Source: Cladocopium goreaui | Lineage: Eukaryota; Sar; Dinophyceae; Suessiales; Symbiodiniaceae | Length of the DNA stretch: 64,000 nt | Direction: 5' to 3' | Assembly (NCBI GenBank): GCA_947184155.2 | Contig: CAMXCT020002344.1 | Location: forward strand, 39,636-103,635 | The notes under the pieces: generated by a model | Databases searched by the model: none | What the model was told of the DNA's origin: nothing | What the model saw: the letters and a program-made list of their open reading frames with translations, nothing else | Shown: in pieces, positions 18,965 to 27,356 of the stretch | How positions within the stretch are numbered: position 1 is the first letter of the stretch | Layout: each line of letters starts with the position of its first letter | Program-made: the position numbers and the translations under genes

Positions 18965-20807
18965 GAGGCTGATAGGCTGTCCACGATAGCTTGAGAGCAC
19001 CTCCTGTGGTGTACTCTCGAGTTCTTAGCAAGGGAGCAAGTACTACAGGTTCATTGGTAAGATAGAGAAGCGGGCCCCACTGTTCATTGCCAGGAGGGCC
19101 ATTAGGCACAGGGGTACCTGTGTCAAGGTGGCTCCGCAGGAAAACTCTTTGTCTTCTGATTCCAAACACGGAACTAGTATCCCATACCCAGTGTTTTGTT
19201 GGTATCTGGCGAGGCAAGCCTAGGCAGTATAGAAAGAGCTGAAAATGTTCAGAGCGTTCCAAGGGATGGCCTGCTTTCATGTTGCCGCCTCCCTGCACCG
19301 CTTGCATGCTACCTGCATTTTCGGCAAGGTATCGTACGGACTCGAAGCCAAATAGCTTTTGAGCATGAAGTAATACAACATATACAACAAAGAAGAGCAT
19401 GCTTCTTCTGCCCGTAAGCCCAAGCAACCCATTCAAGTAGCCGGCGAATGTTAGGTCTTGACAAGGAGAGCCAGAGATCAACAACCATCTGATGTTAGGA
19501 TACATCGCTTTGGCCTGTCTCAGTATTAACGAGTCTTTGTGTAGTAGGTCCCACACATCTTTGACATATATTGTGCCAACTCCTTCAGAATTGTATCCCC
19601 AATGTTGGTCTTCTCGCATGCCCAATTCTGCTGCTACCAATCGACGTAGCACTGGGTCTTGCTCAGCTGCGATATATACGGCAGGAGGCTTGCCAAGTTT
19701 CTTTTTTATAATGTGATAGATGGATCCAACCCCATCAAACATAGAAATGACGCCCACTGTAGCTGGTCCAGCTTCATCGGCAGTAGCCAGCGGTAAGCCT
19801 TCTGGGTCAATGGCAGTGAGCAAGGACAGTTCGCCTTCATTCTGGCTACTCTTCGGTTTGCCTGACTTGGTCTTTGCTGCTCTCGGCTGGGATCTCCTCT
19901 TTTTCCTACGCATCGGAGTATTCGGAGAGATTGGCCCAGTAGTTCGTTCTTTCTTCTTCCTCGGTGGTTTAAGTATTCCTTTGACAACTCTGAGCTGCTT
20001 CTTCGTGTAGCTTGCTTTGTCAACGGCGCCAGCAGTTGTGACCAGATCTTTGGTCGTGAGAATGGCTTTGGGGGATTTGGTCGGTAGCGCAAGCACCCCT
20101 ACAATAAAAAGTTTGCCGTTGATTCTGCTACTATCAAGGACTCTAAGTCCATTGTTATGGTCGTAGACTGAGATGTTTCCGGTCTGTCCAGCCTGTATGA
20201 CTAGCAGCGGGCTGTCCTGGTCAGTCCGATTCACCGTTATCAGGCAACGAATTTCATACGTTCTGTTCTGAAAGGTGAATTGGTGGCCAAGCGGAAAGTT
20301 CCCAGTCTCGATTCTGGGGAGTGTTTCTCCTTGTTCTGCTTTCAATCGGATCAATGCAACGGGCCCGAATTTGAGGCAGCAGCAGAGCGCTTGTTCCAGA
20401 TTAAGGCATGAGCATTTTTTCCTCGCTGTGATCTCCGCAATATTCCAGGTAGGAGTCATGCGGTGGAGAACCTCTTCAAAGGTAGTGGTGGATGCCACGA
20501 CTGCATTAAAATGGTCAACCGACAGGTTAATCTGAGTAGCACACACATTGCACTGAAGTTCATACTTGGTGAAGAGGAAAACTCGCGTGTCTTGACTCAA
20601 ATTCCCACACACTGTTGCATAGAAAGCAAAGACAGCATCACTTTGCATCGCTTCATCTGGTGGTAGATTATCTAGTGTGGCGAGCGAGATACTAGCGTCG
20701 AAACAGTTGAAGGGGAAGACCGTAGGGACTTGATTGAGCCAGCTCCATCCAGCACCAACTGCAGCAAGGGCAGCTTGCCTAACATGAACACTTATGTGTG
20801 CCGGCAT
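18885..20807 (-). CDS. DNMT3-like cytosine-C5 DNA methyltransferase
   Basis: 640 residues from an ATG (20807), 22 bases after the stop of I. The catalytic domain fills about 350-600: AdoMet motif SMFDGVGS (355-362), GSPCQDLT with the catalytic Cys near 449, GLTGRRSMLFFVVYVVLLHA, which parallels the GxGRLFFEFYRLLHDA region of DNMT3, ENAGSM with the Glu near 496, and RRQRVFL in place of the RARYFWGN motif. It is therefore DNMT3-type rather than bacterial or DNMT1-type. Residues 1-250 hold possible zinc ligands (CNVC, CSC) in an unrecognised domain; 278-320 is very basic. It would methylate cytosine in DNA, perhaps newly made element DNA. Intact, with no frameshift. Confidence 0.88.
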   Translation of the reverse strand: MPAHISVHVRQAALAAVGAGWSWLNQVPTVFPFNCFDASISLATLDNLPPDEAMQSDAVFAFYATVCGNLSQDTRVFLFTKYELQCNVCATQINLSVDHFNAVVASTTTFEEVLHRMTPTWNIAEITARKKCSCLNLEQALCCCLKFGPVALIRLKAEQGETLPRIETGNFPLGHQFTFQNRTYEIRCLITVNRTDQDSPLLVIQAGQTGNISVYDHNNGLRVLDSSRINGKLFIVGVLALPTKSPKAILTTKDLVTTAGAVDKASYTKKQLRVVKGILKPPRKKKERTTGPISPNTPMRRKKRRSQPRAAKTKSGKPKSSQNEGELSLLTAIDPEGLPLATADEAGPATVGVISMFDGVGSIYHIIKKKLGKPPAVYIAAEQDPVLRRLVAAELGMREDQHWGYNSEGVGTIYVKDVWDLLHKDSLILRQAKAMYPNIRWLLISGSPCQDLTFAGYLNGLLGLTGRRSMLFFVVYVVLLHAQKLFGFESVRYLAENAGSMQAVQGGGNMKAGHPLERSEHFQLFLYCLGLPRQIPTKHWVWDTSSVFGIRRQRVFLRSHLDTGTPVPNGPPGNEQWGPLLYLTNEPVVLAPLLRTREYTTGGALKLSWTAYQPHALLWDYAFFGGKRSFSLLFMSARAR

Positions 20808-20828
20808 CCACGGGCCTTTCGATAGTAG

Positions 20829-23090
20829 CTAGAGGGCAGTATGAAAGCTAGGAAAATGTTTGCCATGGATTGCTAGGTGCTGGGCTCTTTCGGCAAGATG
20901 TTGTCGCAGGTTGGAGTCAAAATTAGGAAACCATTTTCCGCTCGCTTCCAAGAAAGGTGCCAGTGTCGACAGGTGAGCTGGAATACTTGGTTCTTCAACT
21001 AGGGTGTCACTGCTCAAGTTGATTAAGCCTTCCTGTTCGATTGTTTCCTGATCCCCAGTAATGTCGATACAAATCTGCGTACCATCATTAACAGATAGAG
21101 TCGAGCTTCTCTTGAGGGCAGCATGGATGGGTGGGTCAGTTTTCTTGTCTAGCACCTCTGGCTTCCGTGTTGGTTTTGTGATGTTGCGCTTCGATGCCTG
21201 CGATGGGGGGTTGGTGACTGGATCGCTCACTCCCTCAGCACCTTGTCCCTCTTGTAAGGTTTGCTCATGCTGGCAAGCCACTTTGTCAGGAAAATCCTTG
21301 TTACCAGGACAGTTTCTTTGGCTGGGAGGTGTAGCAGTGATGGGATCGTTGCAATTAGGATCTTCGATTTTGGACCCAGATTTGTCTGGTTTGTTATCCA
21401 CAATCGAGGAGATCGGGGAGACAGGGTCTGGTGACGATACTAGGGTTTCTTTAAGTGGGGTCACAAGGCATGGACCCGGAGCATTGTTGAGTTGTCCCTC
21501 TTGTAGTAAGGAGGAGGCTACCACACTCGAGAGTGCCTTTATCGGGGAGCCGTCAAGTTGTTTTCCTTGACTGGGTTTCTTAGTCGGTAGGGGTCCTTTT
21601 TGTCCACTTGTAAGATGAGGCGATGATTGAACCTCTTTGCCCCTGGGTGTGGATGGTGGGTCGGGATTGTATGGCAACATGACACTGTCCTCGCACTCGC
21701 CATCGATTGGGTCAGCAGTGGAATCAACCATCATGTGACTATTGGGCATCTCTAGTTGGGGGGGTTGGCTTACTGGTAAGTTAGTCCACGTCATTGTGGG
21801 ACTAACAGTATGATGAGTGTTAGAAGTGCCCTGTTGCGGAGGGTGGTTATGAGTTTCTTTGGTTGTCTGTGCGACCGCGCACCCACCGGTTTGACTGGGG
21901 AGGAGGTTTTCATTGCCGCTGGGCATGTCACGACGTAATGACTTAGTACTCTCTGGGCTGAGGTACGGGTTGTCTTGCCCAGGTTGTATGTCCTGTGGTA
22001 GTGGTGAGGGGGGGGAGACAGTGTCAGCAGGGGCATAGGGAGGCGGATGGAGACTAGTCTTAGAAGCATCAGCTGGTGCCTGGCTTTGGTCAGCTTTTTT
22101 CTCCTGCATCTGTTGTGTTTTGCCTATTGCGGTGGGTTTCTTAGCCAAAGTAGCGCAGGAGGTCACTGATGCCACATGTTTATCGACCATGCTATTCGCT
22201 TTGACGTCATTTGTTGGTTCAAAGCACCAGACTTTAACAACGCGAGGACGTGTTGCCGACATAAGCAGAGTATTATGATCAACCAGGGGAGGGGCAAAGA
22301 GCATCAAGTAGCAATCTTTAAAGGGGTATATGTGTAGCGCATCAACTTTGGTGAGATATGGAGCTTCTTCTGTACCTTCAACACGACTAATCTGACACTG
22401 CTTACCTGATGGTAGCTGAAGCAACAAAATTCGCGCATGTTTGGTCAAACTTTCGGGACTTCGACTCAGGCGTGGGCTATAGGTGCCGTTGTCCACCTTG
22501 ACTGCTTCACAGCGACAGAACTTTGTGAGAAAGACGTCTAGGTAATCTGGTTCCGGCAGTGAATTGAGAAAAAGAATCCACGGGTATGTTTCTTCAGCGT
22601 ACGTATAGGACACTGGTTGATCTGGGAGGTCCACGTGCGATTCTTTCAAAAGCCCAAATCGCCTCCTCTGTGAGGAATTCTGTGCACTAGCAGGTGCTAT
22701 GACCGTAAGTCTATTTTTGAAGCTGGGATTTAGTTGTTCTCCTATTTTCCGCCAATGTTCACTTTTCGTCTCATGCCTAGGGGGTTCTCCTGGGGCTCCT
22801 GTTTGGGGTAATATGCATCCGCAATGCTCCACTATAAATGAGAACTTCCTGCCATCCCTGTCAGTAAAGGAGTGATTGCATGGAATTGGAATCTTCAAGT
22901 CTCGTGGTGCCCAAAAGGTGACCATGGCAATGTTCGAATTATCCTCTTCCACAATTGTCTGAAACTCGAAACGGGTGGCGGAGAACGTGCTTGCAAGCGA
23001 CAGACCAAGCTCCGTATTGATGATGGGTTCTCCTTCATCAAGACACTCGATAACACTACTCTTTGTAATCTGCAGCGGTATAAGCGGCAT
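20829..23090 (-). CDS. I protein, long with a disordered Pro/Ser-rich centre
   Basis: 753 residues from the ATG at 23090, which overlaps the end of KJ by 35 bases; the frame is open upstream to about 23225 without an ATG. Residues 1 to about 320 look folded (RDGRKFSFIVEHCGCILP, YPWILFLNSLPEPDYLDVFLTKFCRCEAVK). Then about 330 residues rich in Pro, Ser, Thr and Gln, followed by a short conserved-looking C-terminus with LAERAQHLAIHGKHFPSF. No family is recognised. A folded head with a long disordered linker is common in gag-like or scaffold proteins, but there is no zinc knuckle here. Single copy in the window. Confidence 0.7.
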   Translation of the reverse strand: MPLIPLQITKSSVIECLDEGEPIINTELGLSLASTFSATRFEFQTIVEEDNSNIAMVTFWAPRDLKIPIPCNHSFTDRDGRKFSFIVEHCGCILPQTGAPGEPPRHETKSEHWRKIGEQLNPSFKNRLTVIAPASAQNSSQRRRFGLLKESHVDLPDQPVSYTYAEETYPWILFLNSLPEPDYLDVFLTKFCRCEAVKVDNGTYSPRLSRSPESLTKHARILLLQLPSGKQCQISRVEGTEEAPYLTKVDALHIYPFKDCYLMLFAPPLVDHNTLLMSATRPRVVKVWCFEPTNDVKANSMVDKHVASVTSCATLAKKPTAIGKTQQMQEKKADQSQAPADASKTSLHPPPYAPADTVSPPSPLPQDIQPGQDNPYLSPESTKSLRRDMPSGNENLLPSQTGGCAVAQTTKETHNHPPQQGTSNTHHTVSPTMTWTNLPVSQPPQLEMPNSHMMVDSTADPIDGECEDSVMLPYNPDPPSTPRGKEVQSSPHLTSGQKGPLPTKKPSQGKQLDGSPIKALSSVVASSLLQEGQLNNAPGPCLVTPLKETLVSSPDPVSPISSIVDNKPDKSGSKIEDPNCNDPITATPPSQRNCPGNKDFPDKVACQHEQTLQEGQGAEGVSDPVTNPPSQASKRNITKPTRKPEVLDKKTDPPIHAALKRSSTLSVNDGTQICIDITGDQETIEQEGLINLSSDTLVEEPSIPAHLSTLAPFLEASGKWFPNFDSNLRQHLAERAQHLAIHGKHFPSFHTAL

Positions 23091-26075
23091 ACTGCCTACT
23101 GGCGAGTAGGTGACAGACACATCTGTTCGCAATGTACTTGACGTTGCCAATTGAAACTTGTGACGACTGTTGATGCTGTCCAAATGGGAGATAGGTAGTG
23201 GTGCAATGGAGCAAATTTCTCAGTACCTCAACGTCAATGCCTTCAAGGCTCAGGACAATCTGTGCCTTGGAGAGGAAGTAGAACTTGATCCGATACGACA
23301 TGAGCTCTGATGCGAGTGATGTTCTTTCCTGATCACTGAGGTGTCTGGTGGACATGACTGTGAAGGTTTCAACCTCTTTGAATCTCTGTAATCTGGGCCA
23401 ATCAACACCTTCCTTGACTTGAAACTGAGTATCCTGAAGCACGCTAGTCTCTCTAATCAGAGTCTCTATTATCATGTGATCCTAAAGGGGGGGGGGCCCT
23501 GCAGGGTAGCCCCCCAAGAAATCCTTATTTTTCATAACATTGGCTCAGGACAAATGAACCCCAAAATAAGGTGTCCAAGGCTTATTTTTCGGAAATGTCT
23601 TGGACCTGTAGATCATGATGATCCAACACCAAAATAAGCTATCCCACGCTTATTTCTGGAGTTTGTGAATTGTGAGGATGGAAACCCAAAAAAATGAAAA
23701 TAAGTTATCCAAGTAAATTCTGGGACCCTGTGAATCTTTGATGGTTTAAAACACAAAAGAATCATTATCTGGATAAAAAAGTTGTGCCACCAAAGTGCCC
23801 TGAAAAATGAATATGTCTCCAGTGGTGTTGGGGCCAACTGTTTGATCGGATGGCAGCCTAGCAAACCCTGTGTTGAAATAACTTGGTTCATTCTGTCTTG
23901 ATTTTTCCTCAGCAAAGCACATCCCCAGGACCTTTTCCACAATTGCAGTTTTGACCTGACTATTTCAGAAAAGTTGAGTTTTGCAAGGTATTTGACCTTA
24001 TTTTGACTTTATTTTGACCTTATTTTGACCTTATTTTGGAAAAAGTAGAGTTTTGCAAGCTATTTGACCTTATTTTGACCTTATTTTGACCTTATTTTGA
24101 CCTTATTTTGGAAAACGTAGAATTTTGCAAGCTATTTGACCTTATTTTGACCTTATTTTGACCTTATTTTGGAAAAAGTGGAGTTTTGCAAGCTATTTGA
24201 CCTTATTTTCACCTTATTTTGACATTATTTTGACCTTATTTTGCCCTTGTAGAGTTGTGCAAGCTATTTGACCTTATTTTGACCTTATTTTCACCTTATT
24301 TTGACCTTATTTTGACCTTATTTTGACATTATTTTGGAAAAAGTAGAGTTTTGCAAGCTATTTGACCTTATTTTGACCTTATTTTGACCTTATTTTGACC
24401 TTATTTTGACCTTAAAAGTAGAGTTTTGCAAGCTATTTGACCTTATTTTGACCTTATTTTGACCTTATTTTGACCTTATTTTGGCCTTATTTTGGAAAAG
24501 TAGAGTTTTGCGAGCTATTTGACCTTATTCTGACCTTATTTTGACCTTATTTTGGAAAAGTAGAGTTTGGCAAGCTATTTGACCTTATTTTGACCTTATT
24601 TTGACCTTATTTTGACCTTATTTTGGAAAAAGTGGAGTTTTGCAAGCTATTTGACCTTAGTTTGACCTTATTTTGACCTTATTTTGACCTCATTTTGACC
24701 TTATTTTGACCTTATTTTGACCTTATTTTGACCTTAAAAGTAGAGTTTTGCAAGCTATTTGACCTTATTTTGACCTTATTTTGACCTTATTTTGACCTGA
24801 TTTTGACCTTATTTCGACCTTATTTTGACCTTATTTTGACATTATTTTGGAAATGTTGAGTTTTGCAAGATTTTAGTTCATTTTGGCGTCATTTTGAATT
24901 TATTTCGGAGAACTGTAGTTGTGCACATCCACACCGACCTTTTGATTGGAATGCCCAAAAACGAAGGCCAAAAGAATATAAATGAGTATTTGTATATATA
25001 TATATGAGTGAATATGATGAAACAACATAATATTTCAATGAATGACACACATGTTTCCATATCTTTCTTCGGACAAACAGGCCAAAACAAGGTCGGACGA
25101 ACATCACATAAATTAAATACTTACATCTCCCCTAAAATAAGACTAGAATAAGAAAAAACCAATGATTTACTGCACACGTGTTTCCCCAAAAATAAGGCTA
25201 AAATAAGGATGCAACAGCATGCATTGACTACCCACGGCTTCTCCCAAAATAAGGCTAAAATAGACTATGTTTAGCTATTTACCTTATTTTAGCCTTATTT
25301 TTTCATGTTCTTATTAAGGCCTTAATAAGGCCTTAATAAGCCCTTAATAGACCCTTATCTATGTTCCCTGGGGGGCTACCCTGCAGGGCCCCCCCCCTTT
25401 AGGATCTCATAATATTACTTCATGGATCTTACACCTTTGAAGGGCCGCGTTCTGTTGAAATTTAATGGTAAGCGGTATGCTCCCCTTGGACTTATCAGAG
25501 TTATAGCATCCGTTGGGGGCAGTGCTAGTTTCCATTATTCCAGGGAGGTAGCCCTGGCGCAGATCCTTCCCATCAGGAATCTCATACGCAATTCGGGCAG
25601 GAAGTATTAGCTCATCACTTATGGTATCTGGAATCTTCCACACAATTTTTGGTCGGTTATCATCAGAGTAGTTCATGGTAACTAAGTACAGAACAGTAGG
25701 GTACTTTTGATATTTAATGGCCTCCGTGAGTTGCCTGATCTCTCTTACAGCAGCTATATGTTTATGGCACGTGTCAAAGATTTTAGCTGCTATCTCAACT
25801 GGTCCTGTATTGGCATGACACTCAAATATGAGAATTGCTGTTCTCTGCTCAGCATAGAGTGCACGCATTACACTCTGAGCTGCCCCAACTGACGGAAATG
25901 CATAAACGGTAGTTTCATTCTTGGCAATCTGCGTGTGCAACTGATCGTATGTAGTGAGCAGGATGCCTTCTGGTGCATTGATCTTGCTTGGAAAGTGTAC
26001 CACTAGTGTTGCTTGGATCCCAAGTTCGCTGAGTCCATCTGCTGCTGCTTGTTGCGCTTCAGGATGTTCAGACAT
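23056..26075 (-). CDS. KJ protein, two exons split by a TIR element
   Basis: Exon 1 is 26075-25419 (ATG at 26075), exon 2 is 23481-23056. Without splicing, exon 1 runs into TGA five codons past the junction (25409-25407). Removing 25418-23482, which starts GTAATA and ends CCCTTTAG before G, joins GAA to GAT in frame, giving 1083 bases or 360 residues. The AG-G acceptor is usual for dinoflagellate introns. Exon 1 encodes an alternating alpha/beta protein (SELGIQATLVVHFPSKI, TAILIFECHAN, PTVLYLVTMNY); exon 2 includes MSYRIKFYFLSKAQIVLSLEG. No known family. It is the first gene of unit 1, preceded by nine hairpins and the spliced leader. Alternatively they are two genes, K (219+ residues) and J (139), with the element between. 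Confidence 0.68.
23478..23515 (+). repeat. Terminal inverted repeat, left
   Basis: Pairs with 25370-25406: GATCCTAAAGG, a run of 10 G (9 at the other end), then CCCTGCAGGGTAGCCCCCC. The palindrome CCCTGCAGGG sits inside. Flanks just outside (tattat...gatcc) are also loosely inverted. Confidence 0.95.
23960..24860 (+). repeat. 12-bp minisatellite inside the TIR element
   Basis: Dozens of copies of a unit close to gaccttatttt(g), interrupted every few copies by a longer spacer containing gtagagttttgcaagctatt. The higher-order pattern suggests amplification of a compound unit. Confidence 0.92.
25370..25406 (-). repeat. Terminal inverted repeat, right
   Basis: Reverse complement of the left repeat at 23478-23515, differing by one G in the homopolymer. 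The KJ exon 1 reading frame meets its stop immediately outside it. Confidence 0.95.
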
Positions 26076-26117
26076 GATATTCAATTCACTGTTCTTGGGA
26101 GAAAACGGAGAGTAGGT

Positions 26118-27060
26118 GTACCAGCGCACCTGTCACGTCTATGGACAGACACGCCACTACAAGGTGAAAGAGGAAGGAAGAAACAAGAGAAGGGAGGGAA
26201 GAGGGAGGAGGGGAGCCCAGCGCACCTGTCACGTCTATGGACAGACACGCCAGTACAAAGGGGCAAAGAGAAGGAAGAAAAGGGAAGCAAAAAGAGGAAG
26301 GAAGGATAGTACGAGTGTACCTGTCACGTCTATGGACAGACACACAAGGTTCGAAGGGAGGGGAAAGGAAGGAGAAATGACGGGGTCACACACGATTGAG
26401 CCAAGGAGGTGAGATTCTTGGGGAAAACTGGACCTTGGTCGTAAAGCAAATTTAAAAGTGAAAGTTGGGGTGAGCCTTAGTTGAGCAAGGTACGAGTGCA
26501 CCTGTCACGTCTATGGACAGACACACAAGTACAAAAATTGAAACTTTGTTGTGGTGAAAATGCCGAAAACGAAACTAAACCTTGGTTGAACAGAGTACAA
26601 GTGCACCTGCCGCGTCTATGGACAGACACACAGGTACGAAAACAGAAAACGGCTGCAGTGAAGATGCCAGTGACTAGACCTTGGTTGAGCAAGGTACAAG
26701 TGCACCTGTCACGTCTATGGACAGACACACAAGTACGAAACAACAAAAACTGTGGCGAGAATGTCGAATCTAAACCTTGGTTGAACGAGGTACGAGTGCA
26801 CCTGTCACGTCTATGGACAGACACACAAGTACGAAAAGCAACAGTGATGAAAAAGTAAACAAACTGAACCTGGATTGATTAAGTACAAGTGCACCTGTCA
26901 CGTCTATGGACAGACACACGAGTACCAACTAAACAACGAAACGGACGAAAGAACGGTGAGAAAGAGAACAGAAACCAAACAAAAAACCAGGGCCAGTAAA
27001 ACTAAGTAAAAATAGTACAAGTGCACCTGCCACGTCTATGGACAGACACACAAGTACAAA
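26118..27060 (-). repeat. Nine two-stem hairpins in the KJ leader
   Basis: Inner cores start at 26130, 26226, 26321, 26502, 26607, 26706, 26802, 26895 and 27027. Each is CTGTC or CTGCC, loop ACGTCTATG or CGCGTCTATG-like, then GACAG. Outer pairs vary together: GCG/CGC in the first two, GTG/CAC in the rest, with GTAC/GTAC further out. The spacing is about 95-180 bases, with semi-repeated spacers (acctggttga). The nearest is about 55 bases before the KJ ATG. Confidence 0.9.
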
Positions 27061-27335
27061 ACAGTTAAACAAACTGAGGCTAAGGTTTGCGCAATCTCTC
27101 AACTGGTGTTTTCTCTAAGGGCCAGACGAAGACCAAAAGAGGTCGTCAAGACTTAAGCACAACTAAGCAACCTAAAAAAGGGGGGGGGTTCCGGCAGCAC
27201 AGGAGGAATCGAGCACAGTAAGTCGCCCCAGCAACAAACTACACAACAACTCCCTTACCCCTGGGCTAACTACGCAGTTACCAGTACTCTCCTCTGCAAC
27301 AGGTGTGCTCGGCTACTAGTAACTTGAACCGAAAA
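27061..27335. other. Start of unit 1 leader, between leader relic and hairpins
   Basis: Unique sequence with one G9 run (27181-27189). No ORF, no hairpin of the family. Confidence 0.4.
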
Positions 27336-27356
27336 CTTGAGCCAAAGGGTTACGGA
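27336..27356 (-). other. Spliced-leader relic at the 5' end of unit 1
   Basis: The minus strand reads T then CCGTAACCCTTTGGCTCAAG. The dinoflagellate leader has CCGTAGCC, ATTTT, GGCTCAAG; here one T is missing and two bases differ. Directly upstream the plus-strand RT3 reading frame begins, so the relic marks the exact junction. Confidence 0.85.

Larger units (their letters stand above)
23482..25418 (-). mobile_element. TIR element acting as the KJ intron (introner-like)
   Basis: 1937 bases, AT-rich, with no ORF of its own. The ends form the 37-base inverted repeats; the splice donor lies 12 bases outside one repeat and the acceptor lies within the other. The interior is mostly a minisatellite plus CTTATTTT/AAAATAAG tracts in both orientations. 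Introners derived from non-autonomous TIR elements are known in dinoflagellates and other protists; this one fits that pattern. No clear target duplication is seen. Confidence 0.7.
1..27356 (-). mobile_element. Retroelement unit 1 (5'-complete, runs off left edge)
   Basis: Minus-strand array KJ-I-DNMT-H-RT-G-F-E-D-C-B-Ank-X. Its 5' end coincides with a spliced-leader relic, and just beyond it lies a plus-strand RT fragment. The same gene order from RT to X recurs in unit 2, which supports treating it as one transposing unit. From unit 2, the missing part should be the end of X, the helicase, ML, about 2.6 kb of 3' UTR and a poly(A), for a total of about 36 kb. The order and the copies are seen; movement of the whole unit as one RNA is inference. 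Confidence 0.72.

Noticed and set aside
20100-20807. Ubiquitin-specific protease-like N-terminus of the DNMT (CxxC, CxC, PVALIRLK)
   Set aside because: No catalytic Cys or His box is visible; the resemblance is too weak to call.
26013-26858. Plus-strand open frames across the KJ leader repeats
   Set aside because: They are translations of the hairpin repeats; no start context and no conservation beyond the repeat.
26118-27060. The nine near-identical palindromic repeats look like a CRISPR array
   Set aside because: Spacing is irregular, spacers are themselves semi-repeated, single copies occur before other genes across the window, there are no cas genes, and the DNA is eukaryotic.
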